Below, one piece after another: positions 52,087 to 61,347 of a stretch of DNA of 64,000 bases (position 1 is its first letter; each line of letters begins with the position of its first letter). This stretch comes from Campylobacterota bacterium (GTDB lineage Bacteria; Campylobacterota; Campylobacteria; Campylobacterales; Thiovulaceae). The notes beneath the pieces were generated by a model. It ran no database searches, was not told the DNA's origin, and saw nothing but the letters and a program-made list of their open reading frames with translations. A program made the translations under genes and the position numbers. Where the stretch lies: assembly GCA_030152305.1 (NCBI GenBank), contig JASKOM010000009.1:1-64000 (forward strand). Reading direction: 5' to 3'.

Positions 52087-53763
52087 ATGCGAATTATCTT
52101 GTTGTTTTTAGCTTTTTATTTTTCTCTTTTTGGTAGAAATATTTCTTTGGATGAGTTAAAAACTTATCCAAAAAGTATTGCAAAAGATTTTTATATTTGG
52201 CAATTTTTAGAACAAAACAGCACTTCGAAAGAAGAAGCTGAAATTATTATTAAAGAAGTTTCTACTTTAAGCAAAAGTATCACAGATGCTTTTAAATCTC
52301 GAGGTGGCGAATTTCCAGAACCTCCAATTATTTCAAAATGTCCAGTTTTACCAATTGAAATATTATTAAATGATATTAATAATTCGATAGAAGAAATTTG
52401 TGTAAAACAAAATTTAACTCCAAGTCGTCTTTTAAAATTATCAAACTCACAGTTATATAAAATACATGACAAATATTTAAATAAACATAAAAATATTGCT
52501 TTAATTTCAAAGATATTTATAGCCGATGAAATAACCGAAAAAATTATTTTTGAAAAACCAGATATTTATTTAGATTTATTTGTTAATGGAAATTCAGCAA
52601 TAAGAAAACATAAAAATATTAATCGCGAAATCGATCCAGTTTTTATTTCTAAATTAGTTAATGATTCTAAGTTTGAAAAATTTGCATCAAATGTTATTGC
52701 TTTTGATAATTTTATAAAAATTAAAAATTCTCTTCTTAAAGTTGAACCTTCTGTAAAAATGGGAACAAAAACTTTATTTAATATTGCTTTTAGTTTATTA
52801 CTTGAAAATCGAGAAACTGAAGCTGTTCGATATTTTGAAACTGTTTTAAAAAGCAAAACGATTCAATATCATATCGATCAAGCGAATTTTTGGATTTATT
52901 TATTAACTAAAAAAATGGATTTTTTAAAACAAGTTGCTGAAAGTTATGATGTTAATATTTATTCGATTTATGCTCGTGAAGAGTTAAAAATGCCAATGCA
53001 TAAAAATATAATTACTGAAACTTTTACACAATCTAAAAATAATCAATATAAATTTAATCCGTCTAATCCTTTTGATTGGATTGCTGTAAAAAAAGAAGTT
53101 AATAATATACATAAAACTGGCGGAAATTTAGCTTTATTAGAATTTTCTAATTTATTCAAATCAGAAGAACATACTGGAATTTATAATTTTATTCTTGATA
53201 GAGTTAATAAATATAAAGTTCATTATTTTCCGACACCATATAAAAAAGAATTATTGGATTTATCGGCTGAAGATCAGGCTTTAATTTATGCTTTGGCAAG
53301 ACAAGAAAGTCGTTTTAATCCATCGTCTATTTCTTCGGCTTATGCTCTTGGACTTATGCAAATTATGCCTTTTTTAGCTCGAGATATTTCAAAAAAATTA
53401 AAACAGAATCTTGAACTTGAAGAGATGTTAAAACCTGCAAAAAGTTTAGAATATGCTAAATACCATATTAAAACTTTGCAAAAAGAATTTATTTCACCTT
53501 TATTTATTTCTTATGCTTATAACGGTGGAAGTGGTTTTACAAGAAAAACTTTAAAAAACGGTAAGTTTAATAATAATAAAGGTTATGCAATTTTTCTTGA
53601 TATTGAAACAATTGCATATTATGAAAGTAAAGAATATGGTAAAAAAGTTATCGCAAATTATGTAATTTATCGACAATTGCTGGATAGTCCCGTCTCTCTC
53701 CACTCCCTTTTGGAAGATCTAACAGAACCAACTCGTAGTGATCGAGTTCGAAAGAAATTATAA
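52087..53763 (+). CDS. Soluble lytic murein transglycosylase (Slt type)
   Basis: 558 residues with a short signal (LLFLAFYFSLFG). A long helical superhelix (about 20-370) precedes the SLT catalytic domain: ALIYALARQESRFNPSSISS with the catalytic Glu, AYALGLMQIMPFLARDI, and LFISYAYNGGSGFTRK. It cleaves peptidoglycan to 1,6-anhydro-muropeptides. Its last 116 bp are overlapped by the converging lipoprotein gene. Confidence 0.9.
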   Translation: MRIILLFLAFYFSLFGRNISLDELKTYPKSIAKDFYIWQFLEQNSTSKEEAEIIIKEVSTLSKSITDAFKSRGGEFPEPPIISKCPVLPIEILLNDINNSIEEICVKQNLTPSRLLKLSNSQLYKIHDKYLNKHKNIALISKIFIADEITEKIIFEKPDIYLDLFVNGNSAIRKHKNINREIDPVFISKLVNDSKFEKFASNVIAFDNFIKIKNSLLKVEPSVKMGTKTLFNIAFSLLLENRETEAVRYFETVLKSKTIQYHIDQANFWIYLLTKKMDFLKQVAESYDVNIYSIYAREELKMPMHKNIITETFTQSKNNQYKFNPSNPFDWIAVKKEVNNIHKTGGNLALLEFSNLFKSEEHTGIYNFILDRVNKYKVHYFPTPYKKELLDLSAEDQALIYALARQESRFNPSSISSAYALGLMQIMPFLARDISKKLKQNLELEEMLKPAKSLEYAKYHIKTLQKEFISPLFISYAYNGGSGFTRKTLKNGKFNNNKGYAIFLDIETIAYYESKEYGKKVIANYVIYRQLLDSPVSLHSLLEDLTEPTRSDRVRKKL

Positions 53764-54178
53764 ATTTATCACTATCCCATTTATGAAAATATAAAACATA
53801 ATTTTCAAACCACGGATTCAAAAGTTTAATATCACTAAATATTGAATTTTTTGGATCTATTTTTTCTAGTTTTTCAGGTCTCGAACTATTTAATCTAATC
53901 ATATATTTACTATTTTCTAGACTTTTATTTTGATCAATAAAATAAACTGACATTAAAAAAAGATCATTATCTTTAAATTCAGCTGAAAGTGAAATATCGC
54001 TAAGATATATAAATCTTATTAATGCAATCTCTTCGCCTCCCGCTCCTATAATTCTTCCCATAACAGTATTTTCAAAAACTCGTTCATTTAGACTATTATT
54101 TCTAATGCCTTTAAAATCTTCAAAACATGATGTCAAAAACAAAATAGGAGTTATAAACATTGGGAGTAATTTTCGCAT
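53648..54178 (-). CDS. Small lipoprotein of unknown function
   Basis: 176 residues with a lipobox (FITPILFLTSCFEDF). The rest is beta-rich with no recognised family. The C-terminal about 38 residues (LVLLDLPKGSGERRDYPAIV) are encoded antisense to the C-terminus of the transglycosylase. It lies 10 bp from pgi on the same strand and may be cotranscribed with it. Confidence 0.72.
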   Translation of the reverse strand: MRKLLPMFITPILFLTSCFEDFKGIRNNSLNERVFENTVMGRIIGAGGEEIALIRFIYLSDISLSAEFKDNDLFLMSVYFIDQNKSLENSKYMIRLNSSRPEKLEKIDPKNSIFSDIKLLNPWFENYVLYFHKWDSDKFIISFELDHYELVLLDLPKGSGERRDYPAIVDKLHNLR

Positions 54179-54188
54179 TTTTATTTTG

Positions 54189-55385
54189 TTAATTTTTTGA
54201 CATTTTATTTTTTAATATTTTTTTGCCAAGTTCAACTCCAGGTTGATCATAAGCATTAATATTTAATTGCATTGCTACTAATGCTGTTAATAGCTCATAA
54301 TAATATATAAGTCCGCCTATTGATTCTTCGCTAATTGATTCAAGTTCGATAACATCTAATGGCAAATTAACAGATTCTAAAGCCTTAATTGTCGAATCAC
54401 ATTGCATATTAATTAAATCAGCAAATTTAATATTATTTAACATATCTAACGATTCAAGATTTTTAAATCTATTTTCTGGAACTGTTAAATTATTTTCGAA
54501 ATCTTTTATTTTAATAACTGTTACAGTTTTATCAGTTCTGCCCTCCATGATTAATTGCAAAAACGAATGTTGATCCGTTGGTCCAATTAAACCAATTGGA
54601 GTAAAACCAATTTTCAATGCAGAACTAAGCTGTCTTTTGCCGAGACTTTCACCCCAAAGTTGAACATACCAACTATTAAAACCTCTAAGTGATTCAGAAT
54701 AAGAAAAAAGACAATTTAAGCTATAAATATTATAATATTTAACATAATAAATAGCTTTTTGAATAATTTGATCATAATTACCTGAAAAGAAGCTATTTTT
54801 TAAATTTTTAGCCCCTTGTAATAACGAATTAATATTAACTCCAACAAGTGCTAAAGGCAAAAGCCCAACAGCCGTTAAAACTGAATAGCGACCTCCGACA
54901 TTATCAGGAATATGAAAAATTTCAAGATTTCTTGTCTCTCCGAATTTTTCAAGTGGTGAATTTTTATCTGTAATTACGATTAAATTTTCTCGATTAAAAT
55001 TAAACAGCTGATCAAGATATTTTAAAATCGAAATGCTTTCGACTGTTGTTCCAGATTTTGAAATAATTAAAAAAATTGTTCTATCTTTTTTAATTAAATT
55101 AATTTTATTTTGAATAGAAATCGGGTCAGTTGAGTCAAAAAATATTAATTTTCTCGCATAATGATTTTTGCTATTTAAAAAATTATAAATAGCTTCTGCT
55201 CCGAGCGAACTGCCACCTATTCCGATAACTGCGATTAGTTCAACATCTTTTGACTTTGCAAAATCTAAAATTCTTGTCGTGTCCTGATCAGGCAAATTAT
55301 AAAAACCGATACGATGAGACTGAATAGATGCTTGTCGAATAAAATCTTTAGCAATAAATTCATCAAAAAATAAATCATTTGTCAT
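54189..55385 (-). CDS. pgi: Glucose-6-phosphate isomerase
   Basis: 398 residues, at the short end for the family as in other Campylobacterota. Motifs: VIGIGGSSLGAEAIYNFL, FLIISKSGTTVESISILKYL, the catalytic Glu region DNVGGRYSVLTAVGLLPLAL, and GPTDQHSFLQLIMEGRTDKT. Interconverts glucose-6-phosphate and fructose-6-phosphate. Between ffh and the small lipoprotein, all on the minus strand. Confidence 0.95.
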   Translation of the reverse strand: MTNDLFFDEFIAKDFIRQASIQSHRIGFYNLPDQDTTRILDFAKSKDVELIAVIGIGGSSLGAEAIYNFLNSKNHYARKLIFFDSTDPISIQNKINLIKKDRTIFLIISKSGTTVESISILKYLDQLFNFNRENLIVITDKNSPLEKFGETRNLEIFHIPDNVGGRYSVLTAVGLLPLALVGVNINSLLQGAKNLKNSFFSGNYDQIIQKAIYYVKYYNIYSLNCLFSYSESLRGFNSWYVQLWGESLGKRQLSSALKIGFTPIGLIGPTDQHSFLQLIMEGRTDKTVTVIKIKDFENNLTVPENRFKNLESLDMLNNIKFADLINMQCDSTIKALESVNLPLDVIELESISEESIGGLIYYYELLTALVAMQLNINAYDQPGVELGKKILKNKMSKN

Positions 55386-55406
55386 AAATTAAAAACTCCA
55401 ATTTTA

Positions 55407-56771
55407 TTATCGTCGTTTGCCGATATTTGAAAGCATTGCATTTTTATTTGCACCAATCATTTTTTCGATATCTTTTAATCCGTTTTTATTGCCACTAAAT
55501 TTTTTAGCAATTAACGAAGCATTTTTAAATTGTTTTAATATTTTATTAACTTGAATTTGATTTAAACCCGCACCTTTAGCGATTCGTCGTTTTCGACTAT
55601 TATTTAATAATGACGGATTTTCTCTTTCTTTTTTTGTCATCGAATTAACAAGAGCTTTAATCATTTTTAATTCCTGCGAATTTTCAAGATTAATATCTTT
55701 TATTTGATCAGTAAATTTGCCCATTCCTGGAATCATTCCAAGAATCGATTTAAAATCACCTAATTTTTTAAAGTTCTCGACATGTTCGATAAAATCGTTA
55801 AAATTAAATTCACCTTTTTTAATTTTGCGATTAAGTTCTGTGGCTTTTTTCTTATCAACAACAAGAGAAGTTTTTTCCATAAGAGATTCTAAATCGCCTT
55901 CACCGATTAAACGAGAAACGATTCTTTCAGGTAAAAATGCATCAAGATCAGGAATTTTTTCACCAGTTCCGATGAATCTCAAAGGAACACCAACTTGAGA
56001 AGCAATCGAAATAGCAACTCCCCCTTTTATGTCGCCATCATATTTCGATAATATAACTCCGTCAATGCCAATTTCATTTTTAAAAGTTGTTGCTGTTCTA
56101 ACAGTGTCATGACCTGTCATGCTATCAGCTACATAAAATACCTCATCGACTTTGATAGCTGATTTAATGTTTTTTAATTGAGTCATTAAATCGACATCGA
56201 TTGCCAAACGACCTGCTGTATCGACAATGAGAACATCATATAAATCATCTTCAGCTTTTTTAAAAGCACCTTTGACAACATCAACGGGATTTTTATAATT
56301 TTCGTGTCCAAAAAATTCGATTCCAACTTGATTTGAAATTTGTCTTAATTGCTCAACCGCTGCCATTCGTTGTAAATCTGCTCCAGCAACAAGAACTTTC
56401 TTTTTTCTTAATTTTAAATAATTTGCGAGTTTGCCAACTGTTGTCGTTTTTCCGCTACCTTGCAAACCGACCATTAAAATTACGGTTGGTGGTTTTGAAG
56501 CGAAAACAAAACCTTGTTTACCTTCAACAGTTAAAATATCTTCGAGATTATTTCTAATAGATTTTATAAAACTTTCTTGACCTATTTCTTCTTCGTCTCG
56601 CATATCTTCTTCGATTGTAGCGATGAGGTCTTTAACAACTTTATGATGAACATCTGCTTTTAATAAACTCTTTTTTAATTCAGCAAGAGCATTTTTTAAC
56701 GATTGTTGATCATCATAAATTTTTATTTTTTTAATTGCCGTTGTAAACGACGATGTTAATGAACTAAACAT
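55407..56771 (-). CDS. ffh: Signal recognition particle protein Ffh
   Basis: 454 residues. N domain, then the GTPase with GLQGSGKTTTVGKLANYLKL (G1), DTAGRLAIDVDLM (G3), LSKYDGDIKGG (the usual TKxD region) and GTGEKIPDLDAF, then the Met-rich M domain (LGMIPGMGKF, RIAKGAGLNQIQVNKILKQF). It binds 4.5S RNA and signal peptides. In the family the G4 motif is TKLD; here it reads SKYD. Two GATGAGGT octamers (56140 minus, 56622). Confidence 0.97.
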   Translation of the reverse strand: MFSSLTSSFTTAIKKIKIYDDQQSLKNALAELKKSLLKADVHHKVVKDLIATIEEDMRDEEEIGQESFIKSIRNNLEDILTVEGKQGFVFASKPPTVILMVGLQGSGKTTTVGKLANYLKLRKKKVLVAGADLQRMAAVEQLRQISNQVGIEFFGHENYKNPVDVVKGAFKKAEDDLYDVLIVDTAGRLAIDVDLMTQLKNIKSAIKVDEVFYVADSMTGHDTVRTATTFKNEIGIDGVILSKYDGDIKGGVAISIASQVGVPLRFIGTGEKIPDLDAFLPERIVSRLIGEGDLESLMEKTSLVVDKKKATELNRKIKKGEFNFNDFIEHVENFKKLGDFKSILGMIPGMGKFTDQIKDINLENSQELKMIKALVNSMTKKERENPSLLNNSRKRRIAKGAGLNQIQVNKILKQFKNASLIAKKFSGNKNGLKDIEKMIGANKNAMLSNIGKRR

Positions 56772-56778
56772 ATATAAA

Positions 56779-57495
56779 TTAATTATCCTTTCTAACTATA
56801 AATAAAGACGAAACACCAAATGAAAAACTTTTATTTTCGATTAATACAAAACCTGTTTTTTCAAGTTCATTAATTAATTCTTCAGATGACACGAAATTTT
56901 CTATCGAATTTGGCAAATATTGATAAGCATCTTTATTTTTTGAAATCAAGCCACCAATAAATGGCAAAATATTCGATAAATAAAAATCTCTAATTTTAGA
57001 AATAATAGAACTAGATTCTGATCGAGTAAATTCTAAAATAACGAGCAAACCGCCTTTTTTAAGAATTCTAAAAAATTCTAAAAAAGCTTGATCTCGTTCA
57101 ATAACATTTCGAATTCCATAAGAAATAGAAACGATATCAACACTTTCATTTTCAAGTTTTGTTTCTGTTGCAGTGGAAATTTTAAATTCGAATTGAGGAA
57201 ATTTTTGTCGTCCAACTTCAATCATTCCAACAGATGGATCGATACCAAGAATAGAATCAACTTCGATTTCAGATTTTTTACAACTTTCACTCCAGAATTC
57301 CATCATATCACCAGTTCCACAAGCAACATCAACAATCATAGAAATTTTTTCACGACCATATTGTTGAAGAGCCAGAGAACAACCTTCTCTTCGCCAACTT
57401 TTATCAACACCAAAGCTAAGAACTCGATTTGCGAGATCATAACTTGGAGCGATTTTATTAAACATGGAAACGATTTGTTCCTGTTTTTCTATCAT
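56779..57495 (-). CDS. ubiE: Menaquinone/ubiquinone C-methyltransferase
   Basis: 238 residues. SAM fold with MFNKIAPSYDLANRVLSFGV, IVDVACGTGDMMEFW, and SYGIRNVIERDQAFLEFFRI plus LKKGGLLVILEF, the UbiE/MenG signatures. It methylates demethylmenaquinone, the last step of menaquinone synthesis; mqnD nearby is on the same futalosine-route pathway. 7 bp upstream of ffh and 33 bp after fliG, so a mixed minus-strand operon. Confidence 0.95.
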   Translation of the reverse strand: MIEKQEQIVSMFNKIAPSYDLANRVLSFGVDKSWRREGCSLALQQYGREKISMIVDVACGTGDMMEFWSESCKKSEIEVDSILGIDPSVGMIEVGRQKFPQFEFKISTATETKLENESVDIVSISYGIRNVIERDQAFLEFFRILKKGGLLVILEFTRSESSSIISKIRDFYLSNILPFIGGLISKNKDAYQYLPNSIENFVSSEELINELEKTGFVLIENKSFSFGVSSLFIVRKDN

Positions 57496-57528
57496 TTTTA
57501 TATATTCTCTACTTTACTTATTTATTTT

Positions 57529-58578
57529 TTAATCAATCATTTCATAGCTATCAGCAAGTTGAATTTTACCAGTATCAACTAATTTTTGAACAACATCAAC
57601 GATTTTTCTTTGCATTGCTTCAACATCTTTAACTTTAACAGCACCGACAAAAGCTAATTCTTCCTCGAAAGCAACTCTTGCTCGAGATGACATATTCGAA
57701 AGGATTTTTTCTCTTAAACCGTCTGTTCCACCTTTTAAAGCGATCATTAATTCTTGTTGATTTGCTTCTTTTAGAATTTCACGAACAGCAAAATTATCAA
57801 GTGTTTCGATATCATCAAAAGTAAACATCATTTCTTTAATAGAAGCCGCGAGTTCTTCGTCTTTTTGTTCAATTTGAGCAAGTGTAGATTTAGAAGTTTT
57901 TGTGCCAAGTCTGTTAAAGATATCAGCAACAGCTCGAGGACCACCAACTTCAACTTTGTAAGAAGCTAACGATTCTAATTTGCTTTCAAGAACAGTTGAA
58001 ACTCGACGAATAATCGAAGGTGAAATATCGCCTAAGTTTGCCATTCTCATTGAAACTTCGGACATTAATTCATCTGGAAACATCGATAAAGTTTCCGCTG
58101 CGGCAGCAGGTTCCATATGAGCAAGAATTAAAGCAATTGTTTGAGGATGTTCATTAACGATAAAATCAGCTAATTGTTGAGGCTTAATTTTTGTAATATA
58201 GCCGAAGTTTTGATTTCCATTGATAGTTTTTGCAAGTTTGTCCATAATAGCTTTCGTTTCATCTGGTCCAAGAGTTTTATGCAATAACTCACGAGCATAA
58301 TCCAAACCGCCATTATTAATATATTGATTAGATTTGAAAATAGATAAAAATTCCTGTAAAACACCAGTAGCTAGATTTTTTTCAACTGATTTAGATTGAG
58401 CAATATATTTTGAAATTTCTGTAATAGAATCAATTTTTAAATTAGCAAAAACACTAGCAGTTAAGTCATCTTTTAATTGAAGTAATAAAATAGCTACTTT
58501 TTCTGACATTGGCATGTTGTTAATTCGTTCTTTTATAATATCACTTATTGGTTGATCACTATCTTGTAATAGTGGCAT
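57529..58578 (-). CDS. fliG: Flagellar motor switch protein FliG
   Basis: 349 residues with FliG N, middle and C domains: AILLLQLKDDLTASVF, the middle EHPQTIALILAHMEPAAAAE, and the torque helix MMFTFDDIETLDNFAVREIL with SNMSSRARVAFEEEL. It couples stator torque to the C-ring. ATG with GGAG upstream. It shows the cell is flagellated, in keeping with the MCP gene at the right edge. Confidence 0.97.
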   Translation of the reverse strand: MPLLQDSDQPISDIIKERINNMPMSEKVAILLLQLKDDLTASVFANLKIDSITEISKYIAQSKSVEKNLATGVLQEFLSIFKSNQYINNGGLDYARELLHKTLGPDETKAIMDKLAKTINGNQNFGYITKIKPQQLADFIVNEHPQTIALILAHMEPAAAAETLSMFPDELMSEVSMRMANLGDISPSIIRRVSTVLESKLESLASYKVEVGGPRAVADIFNRLGTKTSKSTLAQIEQKDEELAASIKEMMFTFDDIETLDNFAVREILKEANQQELMIALKGGTDGLREKILSNMSSRARVAFEEELAFVGAVKVKDVEAMQRKIVDVVQKLVDTGKIQLADSYEMID

Positions 58579-58682
58579 GTTTTTCTCCAGTTTTATAAAA
58601 AATAATACCTAATATTTTACTTTAGTTATTTAAATTAAGTTATATTTTTTATTGGGATCATAACATATAGAATTTGAAGAAC

Positions 58683-58697
58683 CCCGTCGTCAACGGG
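58683..58697. other. Small GC-rich hairpin between psiE and fliG
   Basis: CCCGT-cgtca-ACGGG, conspicuous in AT-rich surroundings, in the 160-bp gap between psiE and fliG. It may be a weak terminator; no U-tract is clear. Confidence 0.35.
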
Positions 58698-58739
58698 ATG
58701 ATTTTCACACTATTTTGCTTAAAGCTATATATCAATTAA

Positions 58740-59200
58740 TTAAAAAGATTGTTCTTGTTTTTTTGTTTGATTAAATTCGATTCGTGTTGTATCTCGTTTG
58801 AATTTATGTAAGACCAGAATTAATATAAAAAATACAGCCGAAATTCCTCCAAGTGCAACGATTAAACCAAGTTCTTCAGGCAATATTTCAATTAATATTA
58901 ATTTTCTTAGAATAACAACAAAGCCTATTTCTAAGAATGTTACAGCATAATCAAATCCATTTGAAATAAATAAAGTTTTAACAATTGCAATAATAATTAA
59001 AGTGCATCAGCTAAAACATGTCTCAAAGATGCAAAGTTCAAAATTTCACCTGTAAAAGCCAAATCGCCTATTTTATAAGTCAAAGCAATTAAGCAAAACA
59101 ATGTATAAATAAGCATTAATCCAACAAAAATATTTCTTGCCATCGATGAGGTCGATATGAAAAATTTTGTTGGATCTTTAAAAAAATTTAATAAATCCAA
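58740..59200 (-). pseudogene. psiE: PsiE-family membrane protein, frameshifted
   Basis: The first 67 residues (SMARNIFVGLMLIYTLFCLI, FASLRHVLADAL) end in a TAA at 58997. One base over, the frame continues IIIAIVKTLFISNGFDYAVT, FLEIGFVVILRKLILIEILP and AVFFILILVLHKFKRDTTRI to a TAA at 58740. Together they form a complete four-helix PsiE-type protein of about 153 residues. The total length (461 bp) is one base short of a full frame, so loss of a single T in CTTT(T)A near 58999 explains it. PsiE proteins are small inner-membrane proteins linked to phosphate starvation in E. coli. Confidence 0.8.
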
Positions 59201-59221
59201 ATTATTAACCTTTTATTTTAA

Positions 59222-60088
59222 TTAAGAAAATCGATAATCTCGATATTCAACTGGAAGCATGTGATCTTGAATATTTATTATTTGATTATACAATTTATGT
59301 TGATAACCTATTTGAAACAAACGATTTATCGATCTTTGTTGAATCTCTGAAATCGTAATCGAATCGTTATTTGCATATAAACTTAGATATTTATTTAATT
59401 CGACCTCATCGATTCGAACTTCTTTTCTTTCAAGAAGCATATTCGATAATATTTGTTTATTAGAAACAGCTAATTTAACAGCTTTTTCTAAAGTTTCTTG
59501 AATATTGATTGCTCGAAGTAATGGAATAGATCGTCGAATAACCATTCCACCAAGAGGCAAGGGCATATTTTCGCCATGATTTAATTCAAGCCAAACATCC
59601 CAAATTTCTCGTTCAACTTCTAATTCATCAGAAAAATTTAAAATCGATTCGTGAATTAATAAACCAGCATGAACTTCGCCAGACAAAACAGAATTCTCGA
59701 TTTCCAAGAAATTTTTATAAATTATTCTTGCTTCAGGATAAGCGATTTTAAAAAGCATGGCATTCGTCGTATTTTCCCCCGAAAGAGCAACTTTGAAATT
59801 TCGTTTTAAATTGACACCCTTTTTTTTAACTAATTTTGGACCATAGCCATTTCCAAAAGAAACACCTGTATTTAATAATGCATAATCTTCTAAGATTTTT
59901 GGATAAAGAGCGAAACTAATTGCTGAAACATCATAAGTAGTTTTAATTGCTTCTAAATTTAATGTTTCGATATCAAGAGCAGTATTAATAAATTTACTAT
60001 TTTTAATTGAAACCCAGCCGAACTTAATTGCAAAATACATAAAAATGTCATCGGCATCGGGTGAATGAGCTACTGTGATTTTTCGCAT
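59222..60088 (-). CDS. mqnD: Menaquinone biosynthesis protein, MqnA/MqnD family
   Basis: 288 residues of the MqnA/MqnD periplasmic-binding-like fold. The start VAHSPDADDIFMYFAIKFGW is the Campylobacterota version of the MqnD signature; LPLGGMVIRR follows further on. MqnD makes 1,4-dihydroxy-6-naphthoate in the futalosine pathway. Distinguishing MqnD from a paralogue would need alignment. Operon with two rhodanese genes. GATGAGGT (minus) at 59403. Confidence 0.85.
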   Translation of the reverse strand: MRKITVAHSPDADDIFMYFAIKFGWVSIKNSKFINTALDIETLNLEAIKTTYDVSAISFALYPKILEDYALLNTGVSFGNGYGPKLVKKKGVNLKRNFKVALSGENTTNAMLFKIAYPEARIIYKNFLEIENSVLSGEVHAGLLIHESILNFSDELEVEREIWDVWLELNHGENMPLPLGGMVIRRSIPLLRAINIQETLEKAVKLAVSNKQILSNMLLERKEVRIDEVELNKYLSLYANNDSITISEIQQRSINRLFQIGYQHKLYNQIINIQDHMLPVEYRDYRFS

Positions 60089-60466
60089 TTATAAAATATC
60101 TGATGAACCATCATATTGAATTATGTCGTAACTTTTTTCAGCTTTAACATAATGAATTCCGCCAGATAAATTAATTACGGTATAACCTAATTTAAATAAA
60201 TATGAAGAAATATGACCTGTTCGGCTACCAGTTCGACAAATTAATAAAAATTTTTTTGATTTATCGTTATCGATAATAGAATGAAGTTTTGATAAAAAAC
60301 CATCTAAATCAAATTGACCCATTTCATCAAAAAAAGTTAAAGTTCTTGAACCTTTTAAAATGCCAGTTTCGATCCATTCTTCTTTTGTTCGAACATCAAT
60401 AATTGGAACACCAGTTTGAGATTTCATGTAAGCTTTTGATGGATATTCGTTAATTTTATAGCTCAT
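60089..60466 (-). CDS. Cytosolic rhodanese-domain protein
   Basis: 125 residues, no signal peptide. Rhodanese domain with VPIIDVRTKEEWIETGILKG and the active-site loop LLICRTGSRTGHISSYLF (Cys present), ending NLSGGIHY. It transfers sulfane sulfur; acceptor unknown. Paralogue of the gene directly upstream, which has a signal peptide. Starts 2 bp after that gene and abuts mqnD. Confidence 0.9.
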   Translation of the reverse strand: MSYKINEYPSKAYMKSQTGVPIIDVRTKEEWIETGILKGSRTLTFFDEMGQFDLDGFLSKLHSIIDNDKSKKFLLICRTGSRTGHISSYLFKLGYTVINLSGGIHYVKAEKSYDIIQYDGSSDIL

Positions 60467-60468
60467 AA

Positions 60469-60891
60469 TTATTGCACCTTTTTAAGAGGATCATATCGAT
60501 CAGGTTTCATTCCGTTTCTAATTGCATGAACGATTCCGCCTTGAAGATTAATAACTTCGTAACCATTTTTACCCAAGAAATCTGCAACGATTTTAGATCT
60601 ATTTCCTGTTCGGCAAATAATAGCAAATTGCTCCTCTTTTTTGATAACTTTTTTTAGTTTTGATAAAAATTGAGAAACATCGTAATTTCCACTGTCATCA
60701 AAAAAAGTAATTGGATAAGAACCTTTAAGAATTCCTGTTTCCCACCACTCTTTTTCAGTTCGAATGTCTATAATTTTCGTGCTTGAATTTAATAGATCAA
60801 TAGTTAAAAACCGTGTTTCAACTCCAGCAAAAAGAGAATAGATAGAAAGAATAAAAGCAGATATTTGAAGTTTGAACAAAATGACCTCCAT
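60469..60891 (-). CDS. Exported rhodanese-domain protein
   Basis: 140 residues with an N-terminal signal (LFKLQISAFILSIYSLFAGV). Rhodanese domain with KIIDIRTEKEWWETGILKGS and the active-site loop AIICRTGNRSKIVADFLG (Cys present), NLQGGIVHAI near the end. Close paralogue of the next gene (shared GILKGS.T.TFFD pattern), one periplasmic and one cytosolic. First gene of the three-gene unit with mqnD. Confidence 0.88.
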   Translation of the reverse strand: MEVILFKLQISAFILSIYSLFAGVETRFLTIDLLNSSTKIIDIRTEKEWWETGILKGSYPITFFDDSGNYDVSQFLSKLKKVIKKEEQFAIICRTGNRSKIVADFLGKNGYEVINLQGGIVHAIRNGMKPDRYDPLKKVQ

Positions 60892-61010
60892 AAATTTTAA
60901 AATTTAATTTTTGATATTTTGCCATGAGTTTAATCATATTTAAGCTTAAATTATGATTTTTATAAGATTAGATCCAACTTGATTAATGTTGAATCTATTA
61001 AATATATATT

Positions 61011-61343
61011 TTAATTATGATTTAGTTGTAAGCCAATAACTCCAATAACGATTAAAAAAATAGAAGCTAATTTTATTAAACTCATTGTTTCTTTAAAGAT
61101 TAACCAACCAAATATCGTAATTAAAATTATTCCGACTCCGCTCCAAACAGCATATGTAACACTGACTTCTAATTTTTTTGTAACTTCCCACATAATATAA
61201 AAAGCCAATGAATATGTCGTAGCGGTAATCACACCAAAAAGCCAACTGCTATTTAAAGATGAATATTTTAATGATAAAGTTCCGATAACTTCAAATATAA
61301 TCGAAAGAAATAATAAAATCCACGGGTTAATCGAACTCATCAT
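61011..61343 (-). CDS. Small multidrug resistance (SMR) transporter
   Basis: 110 residues, four membrane helices: INPWILLFLSIIFEVIGTLS with the essential Glu (about 19), YSLAFYIMWEVTKKLEVSVT, YAVWSGVGIILITIFGWLIF with the conserved Trp, and IFLIVIGVIGLQLNHN. EmrE/SugE-type antiporter, forming dimers. ATG at 61343 (or 61340) 4 bp after the aguB-like gene. Confidence 0.93.
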   Translation of the reverse strand: MMSSINPWILLFLSIIFEVIGTLSLKYSSLNSSWLFGVITATTYSLAFYIMWEVTKKLEVSVTYAVWSGVGIILITIFGWLIFKETMSLIKLASIFLIVIGVIGLQLNHN

Positions 61344-61347
61344 TTTA

